DNA from: Thuidium tamariscinum
Lineage: Eukaryota > Streptophyta > Bryopsida > Hypnales > Thuidiaceae
DNA: 64,000 nucleotides
Direction of reading: 5' to 3'
NCBI GenBank assembly: GCA_947034885.2
Contig: OX344755.2
Coordinates: 26,977,052 to 27,041,051 of the forward strand
Every line of letters starts with the position of its first letter. The stretch's first letter is position 1. The position numbers and the translations under genes are program-made. The notes under the pieces were generated by a model. That model made no database searches, was not told the DNA's origin, and was given only the letters and a program-made list of their open reading frames with translations. Positions 36,701 through 50,130 of this stretch are shown here, piece after piece.

Positions 36701-38415
36701 AACTGGATCAGATATTACAATGTGATCACGTTGAATTTGTCTTGCAACTAAGAAGTTTGCGCGTCTTGATGTCAACTAAACACCTAGGAAATTTCCTCGG
36801 CCAAGAGAATAACCCCGTAGGCTCTTGAATGGTGTGCATTTTTGAATTTTAATCGCATTCAATGTTACAGCATATATTTTGTAGTAATTCTATAGAACGG
36901 GATCAGATATTACAATGTGATCACGTTGAATTTGTCTTGCAACTGAGAAGTTTGCGCGTCTTAATATCAACTAAACACCTCGGAGATTTCCTCGGCCAGG
37001 AGAATAACTCCGTAGGCTCTTGAATGGTGTGCATTTTGAATTTTAATCGCATTGAATTTCACAGCATATTTTTTGTAGTAATTCTATAGAACTGGATTAG
37101 ATATTACAATGTGATCACTTTGAATTTGTCTTGCAACTGGGAGGTTTGCGCGTCTTGATGTCAACTAAACACCTCGGAGATTTCCTCGGCCAAGAGAATA
37201 ACCCCGTAGGCTCTTGAATGGTGTGCATTTTTGAATTTTAATCGCATTCAATGTTACAGCATATATTTTGGAGTAATTCTATAGAACTGGATCAGATATT
37301 ACAATGTGATCACGTTGAATTTGTCTTGCAACTGAGAAGTTTGCGCGTCTTGATGTCAACTAAACACCTCGGAGATTTCCTCGGCCAAGAGAATAACCCC
37401 GTAGGCTCTTGAATGGTGTGCATTTTTGAATTTTAATCGCATTCAATGTTACAGCATATATTTTGTAGTAATTCTATAGAACTGGATCAGATATTACAAT
37501 GTGATCACGTTGAATTTGTCTTGCAACTGAGAAGTTTGCGCGTCTTGATGTCAACTAAACACCTCGGAGATTTCCTCGGCCAAGAGAATAACCCCGTAGG
37601 CTCTTGAATGGTGTGCATTTTTGAATTTTAATCGCATTGAATTTCACAGCATATATTTTGTAGTAATTCTATAGAACGGGATCAGATATTACAATGTGAT
37701 CACGTTGAATTTGTCTTGCAACTGAGAAGTTTGCGCGTCTTGATATCAACTAAACACCTCGGAGATTTCCCCGGCCGAGAGACTAACTCCGTAGGCTCTT
37801 GAATGGTGTGCATTTTTGAATTTAATCGCATTGAATTTCACAGCATGCTTTTTTTAGTAATTCTATAGAACTGGATTAGATATTACAATGTGATCACGTT
37901 GAATTTGTCTTGCAACTGAGAAGTTTGCGCGTCTTAATATCAACTAAACACCTCGGAGATTTCCTCGGCCAAGAGAATAACCCCGTAGGCTCTTGAATGG
38001 TGTGCATTTTTGAATTTTAATCGCATTGAATTTTACAGCTTATTTTTTGTAGTAATTCTATAGAACTGGATTAGATATTACAATGTGATCACGTTGAATT
38101 TGTATTGCAACTGAGAAGTTTGCGCGTCTTGATATCAACTAAACACCTCGGAGATTTCCTCGGCCACGAGAATAACTCCGTAGGCTCTTGAATGGTGTGC
38201 ATTTTTGAATTTTAATCGCACTGAATTTTACAGCATATTTTTTGTAGTAATTCTATAGAACTGGATTAGATATTACAATGTGATCACGTTGAATTTGTCT
38301 TGCAACTGAGAAGTTTGCGCGTCTTGATGTCAACTAAACACCTAGGAGATTTCCTCGGCCAAGAGAATAACCCCGTAGGCTCTTGAATGGTGTGCATTTT
38401 TGAATTTTGATCGCA
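33200..38415 (+). repeat. 2921-bp 15-mer HOR, two copies
   Basis: Variants from about 33.2 to 35.5 kb reappear 2921 bp downstream: the GAATTTAATCGC markers at 34897 and 37818 and further shared positions at 33721 and 36642. Length equals 15 monomers minus four single-base losses. The copies part near 35490 and 38411, where the following monomer type differs. Confidence 0.8.
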
Positions 38416-38999
38416 TTGAATTTCATAGCATATTTTTTGGAGTAATTCTATAGAACTGGATTAGATATTACAATGTGATCACGTTGAATTTGTCTTGCAA
38501 CTGAGAAGTTTGCGCGTCTTAATATCAACTAAACACCTCGGAGATTTCCTCGGCCAAGAGAATAACCCCGTAGGCTCTTGAATGGTGTGCATTTTGAATT
38601 TTAATCGCATTGAATTTCACAGCATATTTTTTGTAGTAATTCTATAGAACTGGATTAGATATTACAATGTGATCACGTTGAATTTGTCTTGCAACTAAGA
38701 AGTTTGCGCGTCTTGATGTCAACTAAACACCTCGGAGATTTCCTCGGCCAAGAGAATAACCCCGTAGGCTCTTGAATGGTGTGCATTTTTGAATTTTAAT
38801 CGCATTCAATGTTACAGCATATATTTTGTAGTAATTCTATAGAACTGGATCAGATATTACAATGTGATCACGTTGAATTTGTCTTGCAACTAAGAAGTTT
38901 GCGCGTCTTGATGTCAACTAAACACCTAGGAAATTTCCTCGGCCAAGAGAATAACCCCGTAGGCTCTTGAATGGTGTGCATTTTTGAATTTTAATCGCA

Positions 39000-41900
39000 T
39001 TGAATTTCACAGCATATTTTTTGTAGTAATTCTATAGAACTGGATTAGATATTACAATGTGATCACTTTGAATTTGTCTTGCAACTGGGAGGTTTGCGCG
39101 TCTTGATGTCAACTAAACACCTCGGAGATTTCCTCGGCCAAGAGAATAACCCCGTAGGCTCTTGAATGGTGTGCATTTTTGAATTTTAATCGCATTGAAT
39201 TTCATAGCATATTGTTTGGAGTAATTCTATAGAACTGGATCAGATAATACAATGTGATCACGTTGAATTTGTCTTGCAACTGAGAAGTTTGCGCGTCTTG
39301 ATGTCAACTAAACAACGAGGAGGTTTCCTCGGCCGAGAGAATAACCCCGTAGGCTCTTGAATGGTGTGCATTTTTGAATTTTAATCGCATTCAATGTTAC
39401 AGCATATATTTTGTAGTAATTCTATAGAACTGGATCAGATATTACAATGTGATCACGTTGAATTTGTCTTGCAACTGAGAAGTTTGCGCGTCTTGATGTC
39501 AACTAAACACCTCGGAGATTTCCTCGGCCAAGAGAATAACCCCGTAGGCTCTTGAATGGTGTGCATTTTTGAATTTTAATCGCATTGAATTTCACAGCAT
39601 ATATTTTGTAGTAATTCTATAGAACGGGATCAGATATTACAATGTGATCACGTTGAATTTGTCTTGCAACTGAGAAGTTTGCGCGTCTTGATATCAACTA
39701 AACACCTCGGAGATTTCCCCGGCCGAGAGACTAACTCCGTAGGCTCTTGAATGGTGTGCATTTTTGAATTTAATCGCATTGAATTTCACAGCATGCTTTT
39801 TTTAGTAATTCTATAGAACTGGATTAGATATTACAATGTGATCACGTTGAATTTGTCTTGCAACTGAGAAGTTTGCGCGTCTTAATATCAACTAAACACC
39901 TCGGAGATTTCCTCGGCCAAGAGAATAACCCCGTAGGCTCTTGAATGGTGTGCATTTTTGAATTTTAATCGCATTGAATTTTACAGCTTATTTTTTGTAG
40001 TAATTCTATAGAACTGGATTAGATATTACAATGTGATCACGTTGAATTTGTATTGCAACTGAGAAGTTTGCGCGTCTTGATATCAACTAAACACCTCGGA
40101 GATTTCCTCGGCCACGAGAATAACTCCGTAGGCTCTTGAATGGTGTGCATTTTTGAATTTTAATCGCACTGAATTTTACAGCATATTTTTTGTAGTAATT
40201 CTATAGAACTGGATTAGATATTACAATGTGATCACTTTGAATTTGTCTTGCAACTGAGAAGTTTGCGCGTCTTAATATCAACTAAACACCTCGTAGATTT
40301 CCTCGGCCAAGAGAATAACCCCGTAGGCTCTTGAATGGTGTGCATTTTTGAATTTTGATCGCATTCAATGTTACAGCATATATTTTGTAGTAATTCTATA
40401 GAACTGGATTAGATATTACAATGTGATCACGTTAAATTTGTCTGGCAACTGAGAAGTTTGCGCGTCTTGATGTCAACTAAACACCTCGTAGATTTCCTCG
40501 GCCAAGAGAATAACCCCGTAGGCTCTTGAATGGTGTGCATTTTTGAATTTTAATCGCATTGAATTTCATAGCATATTTTTTGGAGTAATTCTATAGAACT
40601 GGATTAGATATTACAATGTGATCACGTTGAATTTGTCTTGCAACTGAGAAGTTTGCGCGTCTTAATATCAACTAAACACCTCGGAGATTTCCTCGGCCAA
40701 GAGAATAACCCCGTAGGCTCTTGAATGGTGTGCATTTTGAATTTTAATCGCATTGAATTTCACAGCATATTTTTTGTAGTAATTCTATAGAACTGGATTA
40801 GATATTACAATGTGATCACTTTGAATTTGTCTTGCAACTGGGAGGTTTGCGCGTCTTGATGTCAACTAAACACCTCGGAGATTTCCTCGGCCAAGAGAAT
40901 AACCCCGTAGGCTCTTGAATGGTGTGCATTTTTGAATTTTAATCGCATTGAATTTCATACCATATTTTTTGGAGTAATTCTATAGAACTGGATTAGATAT
41001 TACAATGTGATCACGTTGAATTTGTCTTGCAACTGGGAAGTTTGCGCGTCTTGATGTCAACTAAACACCTAGGAAATTTCCTCGGCCAAGAGAATAACCC
41101 CGTAGGCTCTTGAATGGTGTGCATTTTTGAATTTTAATCGCATTCAATGTTACAGCATATATTTTGTAGTAATTCTATAGAACTGGATTAGATATTACAA
41201 TGTGATCACGTTGAATTTGTCTTGCAACTGAGAAGTTTGCGCGTCTTGATGTCAACTAAACAACGAGGAGGTTTCCTCGGCCAAGAGAATAACCCCGTAG
41301 GCTCTTGAATGGTGTGCATTTTTGAATTTTAATCGCATTCAATGTTACAGCATATATTTTGTAGTAATTCTATAGAACTGGATCAGATATTACAATGTGA
41401 TCACGTTGAATTTGTCTTGCAACTGAGAAGTTTGCGCGTCTTGATGTCAACTAAACACCTAGGAGATTTCCTCGGCCAAGAGAATAACCCCGTAGGCTCT
41501 TGAATGGTGTGCATTTTTGAATTTTGATCGCATTGAATTTCACAGCATATTTTTTGTAGTAGTTCTATAGAACTGGATTAGATATTACAATGTGATCACG
41601 TTGAATTTGTCTTGCAACTGAGAAGTTTGCGCGTCTTGATATCAACTAAACACCTCGGAGATTTCCTCGGCCAGGAGAATAACTCCGTAGGCTCTTGAAT
41701 GGTGTGCATTTTTGAATTTTAATCGCATTGAATTTCACAGCATATTTTTTGTAGTAATTCTATAGAACTGGATTAGATATTACAATGTGATCACTTTGAA
41801 TTTGTCTTGCAACTGGGAGGTTTGCGCGTCTTGATGTCAACTAAACACCTCGGAGATTTCCTCGGCCAAGAGAATAACCCCGTAGGCTCTTGAATGGTGT

Positions 41901-44900
41901 GCATTTTTGAATTTTAATCGCATTGAATTTCATAGCATATTGTTTGGAGTAATTCTATAGAACTGGATCAGATAATACAATGTGATCACGTTGAATTTGT
42001 CTTGCAACTGAGAAGTTTGCGCGTCTTGATGTCAACTAAACAACGAGGAGGTTTCCTCGGCCAAGAGAATAACCCCGTAGGCTCTTGAATGGTGTGCATT
42101 TTTGAATTTTAATCGCATTCAATGTTACAGCATATATTTTGTAGTAATTCTATAGAACTGGATCAGATATTACAATGTGATCACGTTGAATTTGTCTTGC
42201 AACTAAGAAGTTTGCGCGTCTTGATGTCAACTAAACACCTCGGAGATTTCCTCGGCCAAGAGAATAACCCCGTAGGCTCTTGAATGGTGTGCATTTTTGA
42301 ATTTTAATCGCATTGAATTTCACAGCATATATTTTGTAGTAATTCTATAGAACGGGATCAGATATTACAATGTGATCACGTTGAATTTGTCTTGCAACTG
42401 AGAAGTTTGCGCGTCTTGATATCAACTAAACACCTCGGAGATTTCCCCGGCCGAGAGACTAACTCCGTAGGCTCTTGAATGGTGTGCATTTTTGAATTTA
42501 ATCGCATTGAATTTCACAGCATGCTTTTTTTAGTAATTCTATAGAACTGGATTAGATATTACAATGTGATCACGTTGAATTTGTCTTGCAACTGAGAAGT
42601 TTGCGCGTCTTAATATCAACTAAACACCTCGGAGATTTCCTCGGCCAAGAGAATAACCCCGTAGGCTCTTGAATGGTGTGCATTTTTGAATTTTAATCGC
42701 ATTGAATTTCACAGCTTATTTTTTGTAGTAATTCTATAGAACTGGATTAGATATTACAATGTGATCACGTTGAATTTGTATTGCAACTGAGAAGTTTGCG
42801 CGTCTTGATATCAACTAAACACCTCGGAGATTTCCTCGGCCACGAGAATAACTCCGTAGGCTCTTGAATGGTGTGCATTTTTGAATTTTAATCGCACTGA
42901 ATTTTACAGCATATTTTTTGTAGTAATTCTATAGAACTGGATTAGATATTACAATGTGATCACTTTGAATTTGTCTTGCAACTGAGAAGTTTGCGCGTCT
43001 TAATATCAACTAAACACCTCGTAGATTTCCTCGGCCAAGAGAATAACCCCGTAGGCTCTTGAATGGTGTGCATTTTTGAATTTTAATCGCATTCAATGTT
43101 ACAGCATATATTTTGTAGTAATTCTATAGAACTGGATTAGATATTACAATGTGATCACGTTAAATTTGTCTGGCAACTGAGAAGTTTGCGCGTCTTGATG
43201 TCAACTAAACACCTCGTAGATTTCCTCGGCCAAGAGAATAACCCCGTAGGCTCTTGAATGGTGTGCATTTTTGAATTTTAATCGCATTGAATTTCATAGC
43301 ATATTTTTTGTAGTAATTCTATAGAACTGGATTAGATATTACAATGTGATCACTTTGAATTTGTCTTGCAACTGAGAAGTTTGCGCGTCTTAATATCAAC
43401 TAAACACCTCGTAGATTTCCTCGGCCAAGAGAATAACCCCGTAGGCTCTTGAATGGTGTGCATTTTTGAATTTTGATCGCATTCAATGTGACAGCATATA
43501 TTTTGTAGTAATTCTATAGAACTGGATTAGATATTACAATGTGATCACGTTAAATTTGTCTGGCAACTGAGAAGTTTGCGCGTCTTGATGTCAACTAAAC
43601 ACCTCGTAGATTTCCTCGGCCAAGAGAATAACCCCGTAGGCTCTTGAATGGTGTGCATTTTTGAATTTTAATCGCATTGAATTTCATAGCATATTTTTTG
43701 GAGTAATTCTATAGAACTGGATTAGATATTACAATGTGATCACGTTGAATTTGTCTTGCAACTGAGAAGTTTGCGCGTCTTAATATCAACTAAACACCTC
43801 GGAGATTTCCTCGGCCAAGAGAATAACCCCGTAGGCTCTTGAATGGTGTGCATTTTGAATTTTAATCGCATTGAATTTCACAGCATATTTTTTGTAGTAA
43901 TTCTATAGAACTGGATTAGATATTACAATGTGATCACTTTGAATTTGTCTTGCAACTGGGAGGTTTGCGCGTCTTGATGTCAACTAAACACCTCGGAGAT
44001 TTCCTCGGCCAAGAGAATAACCCCGTAGGCTCTTGAATGGTGTGCATTTTTGAATTTTAATCGCATTGAATTTCATACCATATTTTTTGGAGTAATTCTA
44101 TAGAACTGGATTAGATATTACAATGTGATCACGTTGAATTTGTCTTGCAACTGGGAAGTTTGCGCGTCTTGATGTCAACTAAACACCTAGGAAATTTCCT
44201 CGGCCAAGAGAATAACCCCGTAGGCTCTTGAATGGTGTGCATTTTTGAATTTTAATCGCATTCAATGTTACAGCATATATTTTGTAGTAATTCTATAGAA
44301 CTGGATTAGATATTACAATGTGATCACGTTGAATTTGTCTTGCAACTGAGAAGTTTGCGCGTCTTGATGTCAACTAAACAACGAGGAGGTTTCCTCGGCC
44401 AAGAGAATAACCCCGTAGGCTCTTGAATGGTGTGCATTTTTGAATTTTAATCGCATTCAATGTTACAGCATATATTTTGTAGTAATTCTATAGAACTGGA
44501 TCAGATATTACAATGTGATCACGTTGAATTTGTCTTGCAACTGAGAAGTTTGCGCGTCTTGATGTCAACTAAACACCTAGGAGATTTCCTCGGCCAAGAG
44601 AATAACCCCGTAGGCTCTTGAATGGTGTGCATTTTTGAATTTTGATCGCATTGAATTTCACAGCATATTTTTTGTAGTAGTTCTATAGAACTGGATTAGA
44701 TATTACAATGTGATCACGTTGAATTTGTCTTGCAACTGAGAAGTTTGCGCGTCTTGATATCAACTAAACACCTCGGAGATTTCCTCGGCCAGGAGAATAA
44801 CTCCGTAGGCTCTTGAATGGTGTGCATTTTTGAATTTTAATCGCATTGAATTTCACAGCATATTTTTTGTAGTAATTCTATAGAACTGGATTAGATATTA

Positions 44901-47900
44901 CAATGTGATCACTTTGAATTTGTCTTGCAACTGGGAGGTTTGCGCGTCTTGATGTCAACTAAACACCTCGGAGATTTCCTCGGCCAAGAGAATAACCCCG
45001 TAGGCTCTTGAATGGTGTGCATTTTTGAATTTTAATCGCATTGAATTTCATAGCATATTGTTTGGAGTAATTCTATAGAACTGGATCAGATAATACAATG
45101 TGATCACGTTGAATTTGTCTTGCAACTGAGAAGTTTGCGCGTCTTGATGTCAACTAAACAACGAGGAGGTTTCCTCGGCCAAGAGAATAACCCCGTAGGC
45201 TCTTGAATGGTGTGCATTTTTGAATTTTAATCGCATTCAATGTTACAGCATATATTTTGTAGTAATTCTATAGAACTGGATCAGATATTACAATGTGATC
45301 ACGTTGAATTTGTCTTGCAACTAAGAAGTTTGCGCGTCTTGATGTCAACTAAACACCTCGGAGATTTCCTCGGCCAAGAGAATAACCCCGTAGGCTCTTG
45401 AATGGTGTGCATTTTTGAATTTTAATCGCATTGAATTTCACAGCATATATTTTGTAGTAATTCTATAGAACGGGATCAGATATTACAATGTGATCACGTT
45501 GAATTTGTCTTGCAACTGAGAAGTTTGCGCGTCTTGATATCAACTAAACACCTCGGAGATTTCCCCGGCCGAGAGACTAACTCCGTAGGCTCTTGAATGG
45601 TGTGCATTTTTGAATTTAATCGCATTGAATTTCACAGCATGCTTTTTTTAGTAATTCTATAGAACTGGATTAGATATTACAATGTGATCACGTTGAATTT
45701 GTCTTGCAACTGAGAAGTTTGCGCGTCTTAATATCAACTAAACACCTCGGAGATTTCCTCGGCCAAGAGAATAACCCCGTAGGCTCTTGAATGGTGTGCA
45801 TTTTTGAATTTTAATCGCATTGAATTTTACAGCTTATTTTTTGTAGTAATTCTATAGAACTGGATTAGATATTACAATGTGATCACGTTGAATTTGTCTT
45901 GCAACTGAGAAGTTTGCGCGTCTTGATATCAACTAAACACCTCGGAGATTTCCTCGGCCACGAGAATAACTCCGTAGGCTCTTGAATGGTGTGCATTTTT
46001 GAATTTTAATCGCACTGAATTTTACAGCATATTTTTTGTAGTAATTCTATAGAACTGGATTAGATATTACAATGTGATCACTTTGAATTTGTCTTGCAAC
46101 TGAGAAGTTTGCGCGTCTTAATATCAACTAAACACCTCGTAGATTTCCTCGGCCAAGAGAATAACCCCGTAGGCTCTTGAATGGTGTGCATTTTTGAATT
46201 TTGATCGCATTCAATGTTACAGCATATATTTTGTAGTAATTCTATAGAACTGGATTAGATATTACAATGTGATCACGTTAAATTTGTCTGGCAACTGAGA
46301 AGTTTGCGCGTCTTGATGTCAACTAAACACCTCGTAGATTTCCTCGGCCAAGAGAATAACCCCGTAGGCTCTTGAATGGTGTGCATTTTTGAATTTTAAT
46401 CGCATTGAATTTCATAGCATATTTTTTGTAGTAATTCTATAGAACTGGATTAGATATTACAATGTGATCACTTTGAATTTGTCTTGCAACTGAGAAGTTT
46501 GCGCGTCTTAATATCAACTAAACACCTCGTAGATTTCCTCGGCCAAGAGAATAACCCCGTAGGCTCTTGAATGGTGTGCATTTTTGAATTTTGATCGCAT
46601 TCAATGTGACAGCATATATTTTGTAGTAATTCTATAGAACTGGATTAGATATTACAATGTGATCACGTTAAATTTGTCTGGCAACTGAGAAGTTTGCGCG
46701 TCTTGATGTCAACTAAACACCTCGTAGATTTCCTCGGCCAAGAGAATAACCCCGTAGGCTCTTGAATGGTGTGCATTTTTGAATTTTAATCGCATTGAAT
46801 TTCATAGCATATTTTTTGGAGTAATTCTATAGAACTGGATTAGATATTACAATGTGATCACGTTGAATTTGTCTTGCAACTGAGAAGTTTGCGCGTCTTA
46901 ATATCAACTAAACACCTCGGAGATTTCCTCGGCCAAGAGAATAACCCCGTAGGCTCTTGAATGGTGTGCATTTTGAATTTTAATCGCATTGAATTTCACA
47001 GCATATTTTTTGTAGTAATTCTATAGAACTGGATTAGATATTACAATGTGATCACTTTGAATTTGTCTTGCAACTGGGAGGTTTGCGCGTCTTGATGTCA
47101 ACTAAACACCTCGGAGATTTCCTCGGCCAAGAGAATAACCCCGTAGGCTCTTGAATGGTGTGCATTTTTGAATTTTAATCGCATTGAATTTCATACCATA
47201 TTTTTTGGAGTAATTCTATAGAACTGGATTAGATATTACAATGTGATCACGTTGAATTTGTCTTGCAACTGGGAAGTTTGCGCGTCTTGATGTCAACTAA
47301 ACACCTAGGAAATTTCCTCGGCCAAGAGAATAACCCCGTAGGCTCTTGAATGGTGTGCATTTTTGAATTTTAATCGCATTCAATGTTACAGCATATATTT
47401 TGTAGTAATTCTATAGAACTGGATTAGATATTACAATGTGATCACGTTGAATTTGTCTTGCAACTGAGAAGTTTGCGCGTCTTGATGTCAACTTAACAAC
47501 GAGGAGGTTTCCTCGGCCAAGAGAATAACCCCGTAGGCTCTTGAATGGTGTGCATTTTTGAATTTTAATCGCATTCAATGTTACAGCATATATTTTGTAG
47601 TAATTCTATAGAACTGGATCAGATATTACAATGTGATCACGTTGAATTTGTCTTGCAACTGAGAAGTTTGCGCGTCTTGATGTCAACTAAACACCTAGGA
47701 GATTTCCTCGGCCAAGAGAATAACCCCGTAGGCTCTTGAATGGTGTGCATTTTTGAATTTTGATCGCATTGAATTTCACAGCATATTTTTTGTAGTAGTT
47801 CTATAGAACTGGATTAGATATTACAATGTGATCACGTTGAATTTGTCTTGCAACTGAGAAGTTTCCGCGTCTTGATATCAACTAAACACCTCGGAGATTT

Positions 47901-48950
47901 CCTCGGCCAGGAGAATAACTCCGTAGGCTCTTGAATGGTGTGCATTTTTGAATTTTAATCGCATTGAATTTCACAGCATATTTTTTGTAGTAATTCTATA
48001 GAACTGGATTAGATATTACAATGTGATCACTTTGAATTTGTCTTGCAACTGGGAGGTTTGCGCGTCTTGATGTCAACTAAACACCTCGGAGATTTCCTCG
48101 GCCAAGAGAATAACCCCGTAGGCTCTTGAATGGTGTGCATTTTTGAATTTTAATCGCATTGAATTTCATAGCATATTGTTTGGAGTAATTCTATAGAACT
48201 GGATTAGATATTACAATGTGATCACGTTGAATTTGTCTTGCAACTGAGAAGTTTGCGCGTCTTGATGTCAACTAAACACCGAGGAGCTTTCCTCGGCCAA
48301 GAGAATAACCCCGTAGGCTCTTGAATGGTGTGCATTTTTGAATTTTAATCGCATTCAATGTTACAGCATATATTTTGTAGTAATTCTATAGAACTGGATC
48401 AGATATTACAATGTGATCACGTTGAATTTGTCTTGCAACTGAGAAGTTTGCGCGTCTTGATGTCAACTAAACACCTAGGAGATTTCCTCGGCCAAGAGAA
48501 TAACCCCGTAGGCTCTTGAATGGTGTGCATTTTTGAATTTTAATCGCATTGAATTTCACAGCATATATTTTGTAGTAATTCTATAGAACGGGATCAGATA
48601 TTACAATGTGATCACGTTGAATTTGTCTTGCAACTGAGAAGTTTGCGCGTCTTGATATCAACTAAACACCTCGGAGATTTCCCCGGCCGAGAGACTAACT
48701 CCGTAGGCTCTTGAATGGTGTGCATTTTTGAATTTAATCGCATTGAATTTCACAGCATGCTTTTTTTAGTAATTCTATAGAACTGGATTAGATATTACAA
48801 TGTGATCACGTTGAATTTGTCTTGCAACTGAGAAGTTTGCGCGTCTTAATATCAACTAAACACCTCGGAGATTTCCTCGGCCAAGAGAATAACCCCGTAG
48901 GCTCTTGAATGGTGTGCATTTTTGAATTTTAATCGCATTGAATTTTACAG
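39000..48950 (+). repeat. 14-mer to 16-mer HOR (2728 then 3118 bp)
   Basis: Marker GAATTTAATCGC lies at 39766, 42494, 45612 and 48730, giving spacings of 2728, 3118 and 3118. The marker GCATTTTGAATT repeats at 43851 and 46969 (3118), and CATATTGTTTGGAG at 39207 and 41935 (2728). The extra 390 bp in the longer form is a dimer present twice at 42.96-43.55 kb (TTAATATC with CCTCGTAG, then the TCTGGCAAC type) and once in the earlier copy. Copies look nearly identical over about 3 kb. Confidence 0.88.
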
Positions 48951-50130
48951 CTTATTTTTTGTAGTAATTCTATAGAACTGGATTAGATATTACAATGTGA
49001 TCACGTTGAATTTGTATTGCAACTGAGAAGTTTGCGCGTCTTGATATCAACTAAACACCTCGGAGATTTCCTCGGCCACGAGAATAACTCCGTAGGCTCT
49101 TGAATGGTGTGCATTTTTGAATTTTAATCGCACTGAATTTTACAGCATATTTTTTGTAGTAATTCTATAGAACTGGATTAGATATTACAATGTGATCACG
49201 TTGAATTTGTCTTGCAACTGAGAAGTTTGCGCGTCTTGATGTCAACTAAACACCTAGGAGATTTCCTCGGCCAAGAGAATAACCCCGTAGGCTCTTGAAT
49301 GGTGTGCATTTTTGAATTTTGATCGCATTCAATGTTACAGCATATATTTTGTAGTAATTCTATAGAACTGGATTAGATATTACAATGTGATCACGTTAAA
49401 TTTGTCTGGCAACTGAGAAGTTTGCGCGTCTTGATGTCAACTAAACACCTCGTAGATTTCCTCGGCCAAGAGAATAACCCCGTAGGCTCTTGAATGGTGT
49501 GCATTTTTGAATTTTAATCGCATTGAATTTCATAGCATATTGTTTGGAGTAATTCTATAGAACTGGATTAGATATTACAATGTGATCACGTTGAATTTGT
49601 CTTGCAACTGAGAAGTTTGCGCGTCTTGATGTCAACTAAACAACGAGGAGGTTTCCTCGGCCAAGAGAATAACCCCGTAGGCTCTTGAATGGTGTGCATT
49701 TTTGAATTTTAATCGCATTCAATGTTACAGCATATATTTTGTAGTAATTCTATAGAACTGGATCAGATATTACAATGTGATCACGTTGAATTTGTCTTGC
49801 AACTGAGAAGTTTGCGCGTCTTGATGTCAACTAAACACCTCGGAGATTTCCTCGGCCAAGAGAATAACCCCGTAGGCTCTTGAATGGTGTGCATTTTTGA
49901 ATTTTAATCGCATTGAATTTCACAGCATATATTTTGTAGTAATTCTATAGAACGGGATCAGATATTACAATGTGATCACGTTGAATTTGTCTTGCAACTG
50001 AGAAGTTTGCGCGTCTTGATATCAACTAAACACCTCGGAGATTTCCCCGGCCGAGAGACTAACTCCGTAGGCTCTTGAATGGTGTGCATTTTTGAATTTA
50101 ATCGCATTGAATTTCACAGCATGCTTTTTT
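48700..50130 (+). repeat. 1364-bp 7-mer HOR step
   Basis: Marker GAATTTAATCGC at 48730 and 50094 is spaced 1364 bp, seven monomers with one single-base loss. The same 1364-bp step occurs again at 61591 and 62955, so this short form arose or was copied at two places in the array. Confidence 0.75.
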
